Position numbers and translations under genes: made by a program. From positions 1 through 21,866 of the forward strand of contig CAVBPX010000038.1 in NCBI GenBank assembly GCA_963597395.1: 21,866 nt of DNA, in the 5' to 3' direction. This document shows positions 16,934 through 21,866 of this stretch, one piece after another. Below the pieces are notes generated by a model, which searched no databases, was not told the DNA's origin, and saw only the letters and a list, made by a program, of their open reading frames with translations. Source of the stretch: Hallerella sp963597395. Lineage in GTDB: Bacteria; Fibrobacterota; Fibrobacteria; Fibrobacterales; Fibrobacteraceae. The number at the start of each line of letters is the position of its first letter. Positions within the stretch are counted from its first letter, which is position 1.

Positions 16934-17983
16934 TCAGAGGATCAGCATTCCGTCGCCGTAGCTAAAAAGGTGCAATCTGTTTTCGACGGCATAGCTGTAG
17001 GCGGCAAGCGTATTTTCCCTGCCGTAGAATGCCGAGACGAGCAAAATGAGGGAGCTCTTCGGCCAGTGAAAATTGGTGAGAAGACCGTCCGCGACCTTGT
17101 AGCGGTATCCCGGGTAAAAGAAGGCATGCGTGACGCCCGTTTGCGGGACGAGCGTTCCGTCATCCCTTGCGATGGTTTCGATGACGCGCGTACTGGTCGT
17201 TCCAATGGGGACGATGCGGCCGCCCGCCTTGCGGGCGGCGTTGATGATTTCCGCATTTTCGGCCGTAAGCTCGTAATGTTCGCCGTGCATCTTGTGCTTG
17301 CGAAAATCCTCCTCGGAAATGTTCTGGAAGGTTCCAGGCCCTACGTGCAACGTCACCTCCGCGATATGGACACCTTTCCTTTTGAGGTCTTCCATCATCT
17401 GTTCGTTAAAGTGGAGGCTCGCCGTCGGAGCGGCAACGGCACCCGAATATTTTGCAAAAATCGTCTGGTAGGCGATTTTATCCTCTTCGTCATCAGGCCT
17501 GTCAATGTAGGGCGGAAGCGGCACGTGTCCTTCGCGGTTCATCACTGCTTCAAGTTCTACGGGCGTCGTATCAAACCGGAGCGTCCGAGACCCGTCCGGA
17601 AGAATCGATTCGACCGTCGTCCGAATGCCAGCAATTTCCAGTTCGCGGCCCACCTGAAAAGCCTTGCCGGGCCTCACCCAGGATTCCCACCGGGCATGTC
17701 CGGCCTCATCCGGAAAAAGCGCCTGCACCAAAAGAATTTCCACGGCGCCTCCGTACGCTGTATGCCCAAAGAGACGCGCCGGAATCACCTTCGTATTGTT
17801 TACGACAATGCAATCGCCCGGACGAAAAAGTTCCACGATCCTTGGAGCAGGGAGGATTTCAAGCGGACCTTTCCCGTCCTTGGGACAGTGCAAAATCCGC
17901 GTTTTTCCCTTGCCGGGCGAACGCGTCGCAATCAGTTCCTTCGGGAACTCAAAAGCGTAATCGGAAAGATGCGTCGAAATCAT
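16934..17983 (-). CDS. queA: S-adenosylmethionine:tRNA ribosyltransferase-isomerase
   Basis: This enzyme transfers and isomerises the ribosyl group of S-adenosylmethionine onto 7-aminomethyl-7-deazaguanine in tRNA, making epoxyqueuosine, the penultimate step of queuosine synthesis at the wobble base of GUN anticodons. It is 349 aa from the chosen start, the normal family length. Signatures seen: DYAFEFPKELIA at the start, VVNNTKVIPARLFG, PLPPYI, GAVAAPTASLHF near 180-192, VTLHVGPGTFQ, MHGEHYEL, GTTSTRVIET and TNFHWPKSSLILLVSAF. The start is ATG 17983, where the protein begins MISTHLSDYAF. An upstream in-frame ATG at 18079 would add 32 unrelated residues overlapping the previous gene and is rejected. 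The start overlaps the stop of the WYL regulator as ATGA, implying coupled translation. Confidence 0.96.
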   Translation of the reverse strand: MISTHLSDYAFEFPKELIATRSPGKGKTRILHCPKDGKGPLEILPAPRIVELFRPGDCIVVNNTKVIPARLFGHTAYGGAVEILLVQALFPDEAGHARWESWVRPGKAFQVGRELEIAGIRTTVESILPDGSRTLRFDTTPVELEAVMNREGHVPLPPYIDRPDDEEDKIAYQTIFAKYSGAVAAPTASLHFNEQMMEDLKRKGVHIAEVTLHVGPGTFQNISEEDFRKHKMHGEHYELTAENAEIINAARKAGGRIVPIGTTSTRVIETIARDDGTLVPQTGVTHAFFYPGYRYKVADGLLTNFHWPKSSLILLVSAFYGRENTLAAYSYAVENRLHLFSYGDGMLIL

Positions 17984-18948
17984 AACGCCTTGCCTGACTC
18001 CTTCAGCTTTTTGCGCAAATTTTCCTTCAGGGATTCCGGGGCAAGAATCCTGACATCGGGAAGGATTCCGAGAAGCCACGTTTCCAGATCAGGCGAATCG
18101 CAAATGTTCAGTTCAACGGTAAACGGGGATGTCTTGCGGATTTTTGCTGGCGGATTGAAGTGCGCCTCGCGGAACTGCGCAGCGAGCCACGGGGACTTGA
18201 CTTCCATCAAAATCTTCATTTTTTCGAATTTGACCGAAGTGAATTTTCCGTAGCTACTGCGAAAAAGGCTGCTGTAATCAAATTCAATCGGCGGGAAATA
18301 CGCTCCCGTCCGGTGGAAATTCCGAATGCGCCGCACCGCGTAAAGCTTATTGATGTTTTCGTTCCGCGCCACCAGATAGAGCGTATCGATTCGCAATACG
18401 AGCTTTAACGGGCAAACCTCGGCTTTTTCCTCGACGGTGTTTGCGCTGCCCGGAACATAGGTAATGGAAAGCACGGCGCGCATTTTGATGGCGTCGAGCA
18501 GTTTGTCTATCTCCGCTTCGCGGAAACTCGGATTTTCACTGTATTCCGAAAACGGTCCGAGGTCAACAATAAAGTCGTTATCGACGCTCAGCGCATGGCT
18601 CAACGTTTCCTCGTCGGGAATTTCCTCGCCGCTCAGATAATCGATGGCCTTTTTGACGTTCTTTCCGTGAGGCGTCATACCGGCACTGTCGAGAACCTTC
18701 TGCGCGGACTTGAGACCGCGAATAATCGCATCGGGCCGCTTTTGCGCCATAGGCTGGATAAAGTAGCGCCCGGTCTTCTTCTCTTGCCGCAAACCGCAAT
18801 TTTCCTCATCCAGCTTATCGAGGTAGCGGTAGATGGAGCGCTGGTTGCGTCCCATGTAAACAGCCAGTTCTTCGATCGTCGCCGGTTTATTCGGCGGGGA
18901 AAGCCGCATTTTCAGCTGAGTGAGCTTCTCGTATGTGGATGTTGACAT
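17980..18948 (-). CDS. WYL-domain HTH transcriptional regulator
   Basis: A 322-aa cytoplasmic DNA-binding protein. Residues 1-65 form a DeoR/HTH_11-like winged helix (TIEELAVYMGRNQRSIYRYLDKL). The WYL ligand-sensing domain spans about 150-230; its core reads CPLKLVLRIDTLYLVARNE, so the namesake W is replaced in this copy. A WCX-type C-terminal extension (about 243-322; ETWLLGILPDVRILAPESL) completes the standard architecture. WYL regulators are thought to sense nucleotides or nucleic acid and often control DNA-damage or defence genes. Here the gene is embedded in a tRNA-related operon, 11 bp after the BON-like gene and overlapping queA by 4 bp. An AAGGAG 7 bases before the ATG supports the start. 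Its targets, possibly its own operon, are unknown. Confidence 0.9.
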   Translation of the reverse strand: MSTSTYEKLTQLKMRLSPPNKPATIEELAVYMGRNQRSIYRYLDKLDEENCGLRQEKKTGRYFIQPMAQKRPDAIIRGLKSAQKVLDSAGMTPHGKNVKKAIDYLSGEEIPDEETLSHALSVDNDFIVDLGPFSEYSENPSFREAEIDKLLDAIKMRAVLSITYVPGSANTVEEKAEVCPLKLVLRIDTLYLVARNENINKLYAVRRIRNFHRTGAYFPPIEFDYSSLFRSSYGKFTSVKFEKMKILMEVKSPWLAAQFREAHFNPPAKIRKTSPFTVELNICDSPDLETWLLGILPDVRILAPESLKENLRKKLKESGKAL

Positions 18949-18959
18949 CTCGGTCTCCT

Positions 18960-20207
18960 TTATTCATCTTCCAAAAGCAATCGGACGGGAACTTCTTCCT
19001 TTTTGGTCGCGGATTCAAACGCCAAATTCAAAAGTTTCTTGGAAAGAAGCCCCATGGTACAGCACCGGATAACAATTTCGTCCGCAAGCGGAACAACTCG
19101 AAATCGGCACTTGGAAAAAAAACGGTTTTCGGAGAGGGCCTCCGAAAGCCTCTCCGCACGGGCCTTCATCTCTTCGGACGGAAGCTCGCCACGGGAAAGT
19201 TCAAAGGAAAGGTCCCGAATTCCCGGAATTTCGCCGATACGGCTTTTCACCTGCGACAGGGCCTTTTCGTCCGCGTAAAGGGCGTTCACGACGACGGTTC
19301 CTTCCTGCACGTCCGCCGATGCGTTGAAGAGCGGCGAATTTTTTTCGTCCAAAACTTCCTGGACCTGCAAACGAATCGTCGCGTCCGGAGCCTCTCCGAC
19401 GGGCTTCACGCGCAGCAAATCGACAACGCCCCGAAATTCCCTCATCCGGCGCACCGCCGACAAAATACGCTCCTTATCGGGAAACCTTTCGACCGACCCG
19501 CTCACATAGGCCACCGCATGGATAACGTCCCACTTGAAACCTTTCGGCGCCGCGAAAAAGAGACTCAAAATTTTTTCGGAAAGGCGTTTTTTCAAAACGG
19601 CATCCGGCAAGAACTGTTTTTCGTCCGGCAGCGTAATAAAAAGCACCTTCCCGTTTTCGAATCGGACAATCAATTTTTCCTTTCCGGCATCTTCGACCGA
19701 CCCGACGACCGTTCCGAGCGCCTTGCGAATTACGTGATACACAGGGTCGCCGATGAGCGAAACGCCCGCCTGGGCGGGGAGGAGTCGAAACCCGAAAGGC
19801 GCGTTTTCGTTAAAGCGCGTCATCAGGTGACGTGAAAATTTTTCTCCCCTGTTTTCTCCAAAGTTCAAAACGACAATATCTTCCGTTTGTGTCGTGTAAA
19901 GAGCCTTGACCCTTCCCGGGGCGTCGCGCCCCTCGACATAAACCCAGTCGTTTAACGCGAGCCTGTTTTCGCCGAGAAGCTTTGCATATTCGTCGCCTTC
20001 CCGCACGTTTCCAAAATAGATTTCGTGCGAAAATTCCACAAAGAACGCGCCACAGTTGTCGCAGCGGCAGACAAGGGGAATGCCCGGTTCGAGGACGCAC
20101 CGGGAAGAAAGCGCACTTTTTGCAAGGATGCCGTGCACGGTAATCGCGCGGCACTTTTTGCAATAGAGCCTTTTTTCCGAAATCTTGTGCGTCCAGATTC
20201 TGAGCAT
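18960..20207 (-). CDS. Zinc-ribbon protein with BON-like domains, unknown function
   Basis: No characterised family recognised. This 415-aa protein has no signal peptide or membrane segment. Near the N-terminus, C16-x2-C19 and C49-x2-C52 (with C37 and C47 also nearby) form a plausible zinc ribbon. A small beta-rich stretch around 88-125 (VYVEGRDAPGRVKALY) could be an SH3/KOW-like barrel. Two segments, about 223-271 (AVAYVSGSVERF ... RGVVDLLRV) and about 293-336 (VQEGTVVVNALY ... PGIRDLSFEL), have the strand-helix-strand pattern of BON domains. BON domains usually occur in periplasmic or membrane-linked proteins, so their pairing with a cytoplasmic zinc ribbon is odd. It begins 5 bp after gltX, so it is co-transcribed; no clear ribosome site is visible and translation may be coupled to gltX. 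Confidence 0.8.
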   Translation of the reverse strand: MLRIWTHKISEKRLYCKKCRAITVHGILAKSALSSRCVLEPGIPLVCRCDNCGAFFVEFSHEIYFGNVREGDEYAKLLGENRLALNDWVYVEGRDAPGRVKALYTTQTEDIVVLNFGENRGEKFSRHLMTRFNENAPFGFRLLPAQAGVSLIGDPVYHVIRKALGTVVGSVEDAGKEKLIVRFENGKVLFITLPDEKQFLPDAVLKKRLSEKILSLFFAAPKGFKWDVIHAVAYVSGSVERFPDKERILSAVRRMREFRGVVDLLRVKPVGEAPDATIRLQVQEVLDEKNSPLFNASADVQEGTVVVNALYADEKALSQVKSRIGEIPGIRDLSFELSRGELPSEEMKARAERLSEALSENRFFSKCRFRVVPLADEIVIRCCTMGLLSKKLLNLAFESATKKEEVPVRLLLEDE

Positions 20208-20212
20208 AAATT

Positions 20213-21682
20213 CTAGGCCTGCATCAGGGGCTCCGCAACGTCAATCCGGCGAAGGGTTTCATCCTTTCCGACGACCTCGAAAAGTTCCCAGAGGCCGGGT
20301 CCCGCAGTAACGCCCGAAACCGCCAAACGGACCGCTCCGACCAAATCTCCAAGCTTGCAATTGCGGGATTCGGCGAGCGAAAGAAAACCCTTTTCGATTT
20401 CCGGCGCCTTGAAGGGTTCCACAGCCGAAAGCATTTCGCGGACGGCATGGGCGACTTCCCTGCTGCCCGGGCCCCACTGTTTGCGCATTCCCTTTTCGTC
20501 ATAGGACGTCGGAGCGCGGAAGAAGTACACGGACATCTCGGCCAGATCCTTGAGGAAGTGTGCGCGGGGCTTCAAAAGTTCAATGATTTCATTCAGGCGT
20601 TCCGGGCTTTCCGCATCCACGGAAATTCCGAGCGCATCGAGGCCCTTTTTCATCTCGGCGAGGAGCGTTTCGTTCGGCGTCGTGTGAATGTGCTGCATGT
20701 TCATCCACTGGAGCTTCTTTTCGTCAAACTTTACGGCCGTCGGATGAATGTTTTCGAGCTTAAAGGCCGAAACCATCTCCTGGATGCTCATCACTTCGCG
20801 GTCGTCGCCGGGGTTCCAGCCGAGCAGCGCGAGGTAGTTGACGAGAGCCTCCGGCAAATAGCCGAGGTCGCGGAATTCCCCGACCGATGCCGCACCGTTC
20901 CGCTTCGAAAGCTTTCCGCCGTTCTTCGAATCGAGAATCACGGGCAGATGGCACCAGACGGGAGGTTCCCAGCCAAAGGCCCTGTAAAGCAGCACGTGCT
21001 TCGGCGTCGAACTGATCCACTCGTCCCCACGGAGGACATGTGTCGTTCCCATCAGATGGTCATCGACAACGCTCGCAAAGTGATATGTCGGATAGCCGTC
21101 GCGCTTAATCAGCACAAGGTCATCGAGAAGCTCGTTCTTGTATTCGATGTGTCCGCGGACCAGGTCATCGAACCCCGTCACGCCGGTCTCCGGGATCTTA
21201 AACCGGATAACGGCCTTTTCGCCCGCGGCAATTCGACGTTCCGCTTCTTCGCGGGGAATGCCTCGGCAATGGCGATCGTAGCCCGTTTCCGGGGCACCCG
21301 CCTTTTTCTGTTCGACGCGGATTTCGTTCAGGCGCTCCTCGGAGCAAAAACAGTAGTAGGCCGCTCCCGCGTCCAGAAGCTTCTGGATTTCGCGGTGGTA
21401 AATGTCCAGACGTTCGCTCTGAAAATACGGGCCGCAGTCGCCTTCGTTTCCGGGGCCCTCGTCCCAGTCGAGCCCGAGCCACTTCAGATCGCGCATCAGG
21501 TCGCGCAAAGCGTCGGCATTGTAACGTTTGCGGTCGGTATCCTCGATTCGCAAGTAAAAGGTTCCGCCGGTCGCCTTGGCGAAGAAGTAATTATAGATGG
21601 CCGTGCGGGCGCCGCCGACATGCAAATAGCCGGTGGGACTCGGGGCAAAACGTACACGGACTTTGCGCGTGTTTTCGGACAT
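20213..21682 (-). CDS. gltX: Glutamyl-tRNA synthetase
   Basis: A cytoplasmic class I aminoacyl-tRNA synthetase that attaches glutamate to tRNA-Glu. At 489 aa it is of normal length. The N-terminus has FAPSPTGYLHVGGARTA, in which HVGG (21-24) is the HIGH signature. The KMSKS loop appears as KLSKR at 257-261, the form usual in GluRS. RFKIPETG, LIKRDGYPTYHFASVVDDH and THVLRGDEW are conserved GluRS blocks that also exclude cysteinyl or other class I enzymes; GlnRS is excluded by overall motif form. Whether it also mischarges tRNA-Gln cannot be told from this window. A GAGG six bases before ATG supports the start. It is the first gene of the six-gene operon. Confidence 0.97.
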   Translation of the reverse strand: MSENTRKVRVRFAPSPTGYLHVGGARTAIYNYFFAKATGGTFYLRIEDTDRKRYNADALRDLMRDLKWLGLDWDEGPGNEGDCGPYFQSERLDIYHREIQKLLDAGAAYYCFCSEERLNEIRVEQKKAGAPETGYDRHCRGIPREEAERRIAAGEKAVIRFKIPETGVTGFDDLVRGHIEYKNELLDDLVLIKRDGYPTYHFASVVDDHLMGTTHVLRGDEWISSTPKHVLLYRAFGWEPPVWCHLPVILDSKNGGKLSKRNGAASVGEFRDLGYLPEALVNYLALLGWNPGDDREVMSIQEMVSAFKLENIHPTAVKFDEKKLQWMNMQHIHTTPNETLLAEMKKGLDALGISVDAESPERLNEIIELLKPRAHFLKDLAEMSVYFFRAPTSYDEKGMRKQWGPGSREVAHAVREMLSAVEPFKAPEIEKGFLSLAESRNCKLGDLVGAVRLAVSGVTAGPGLWELFEVVGKDETLRRIDVAEPLMQA

Positions 21683-21751
21683 AAAAAACCTCGAAAAAGG
21701 GTCAAAAATTCAAATTCTCCCCTAAAAAATAGATTTTTGAACCGACATCGG

Positions 21752-21773
21752 CACGGACAGCGCCCTTTCCGTG
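21752..21773. repeat. Inverted repeat upstream of gltX
   Basis: CACGGA and TCCGTG form a 6+6 bp inverted repeat with a 10-base spacer, sharing its last two bases with the adjacent palindrome. It could fold as a hairpin in the gltX leader or be part of a protein-binding site. No U-tract follows on the minus strand. Confidence 0.35.
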
Positions 21774-21786
21774 TCAAAATTTGACA
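21772..21786. promoter_or_regulatory. Perfect palindrome TGTCAAAATTTGACA, candidate operator
   Basis: TGTCAAA and TTTGACA are exact reverse complements around one central base, 89 bases upstream of the gltX start codon. The minus-strand copy contains TTGACA, identical to a consensus -35 box, but no good -10 box lies 16-18 bases further on. It is a good candidate for a dimeric regulator site; which protein binds is unknown. Confidence 0.4.
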
Positions 21787-21827
21787 AAATTTTTTTTTGA
21801 AATTCTCTACCGGTCACCTCTAAAAAT

Positions 21828-21866
21828 TCAATTTTCAAAAATTTGGTTGCGACGCTTCGCGCTGGT
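21828..21866 (-). CDS. Possible C-terminal end of a gene upstream of gltX
   Basis: On the minus strand, entering from the right edge, twelve codons read TSAKRRNQIFEN and then stop with TGA. They could be the tail of a preceding gene, but the stretch is too short to distinguish from chance, and another frame also stays open here. Between this stop and gltX there are about 145 bases holding the two inverted repeats described separately. Confidence 0.15.
   Translation of the reverse strand, partial: TSAKRRNQIFEN

Noticed and set aside
17984..18079. N-terminal 32-residue extension of QueA from an upstream in-frame ATG
   Set aside because: It lies inside the WYL gene and is Pro/Cys/Gln-rich with no similarity to QueA. 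The ATGA overlap start gives the family's normal beginning and length.
21721..21866. Minus-strand frame open for about 48 codons upstream of gltX
   Set aside because: It is AT-driven, runs through the inverted repeats, has no recognisable motif and lacks a visible start inside the window.
1..21866. tRNA or rRNA genes, given the tRNA-related operon
   Set aside because: The intergenic gaps are short and none contains a cloverleaf, a TTCGA-type T-loop arrangement or rRNA-like sequence that I could recognise.

Overview
All nine intact genes in this window lie on the minus strand. They fall into two transcription units separated by a strong terminator. The organism looks like a diderm (Gram-negative-type), moderately GC-rich bacterium. 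Very large Sec-exported Rhs-type proteins, a GH57/DUF3536 enzyme and the overall gene style suggest a Fibrobacter-like (Fibrobacterota) genome. That is an inference from style, not from a marker gene.

Right half (about 12.99-21.87 kb): a compact housekeeping operon read right to left. The order is gltX (glutamyl-tRNA synthetase), a zinc-ribbon/BON-like protein of unknown function, a WYL-domain HTH regulator, queA (queuosine biosynthesis), a GH57/DUF3536 glycoside hydrolase and cysS (cysteinyl-tRNA synthetase). Gaps run from a 4-bp overlap to 20 bp. A symmetrical GC-rich hairpin at 12995-13026 closes the operon. Upstream of gltX is a perfect 15-bp palindrome partly overlapped by a second inverted repeat, a possible control site.

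Left half (about 0.1-12.9 kb): an exported polymorphic-toxin-like operon. The first gene encodes a 2433-aa secreted protein with an SpvB-like start, beta-propeller-like regions, a jelly-roll-like module, a cadherin-like sandwich, an acidic linker and a DUF7305-like beta-rich end. Nine bases later comes a 1620-aa secreted Rhs/YD-repeat protein. After the conserved Rhs terminus it carries a Gly/Ala-rich hydrophobic segment and a C-terminal domain with an HEFNH (HExxH) zinc-metallopeptidase signature. Overlapping its end is a 183-aa exported cysteine-rich protein in the position expected of an immunity gene. The first two proteins recall the TcB plus TcC arrangement of Tc toxins, with a protease-like warhead.

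The toxin tip and the 183-aa gene are strikingly AT-rich compared with the Rhs core. They abut the 3' end of an IS3-family transposase at the left edge, on the plus strand. This fits recombinational replacement of the toxin/immunity tip. The combination of an exported two-protein shell, a metallopeptidase tip, a disulfide-rich exported partner and an adjacent insertion sequence is the most interesting system in the window.
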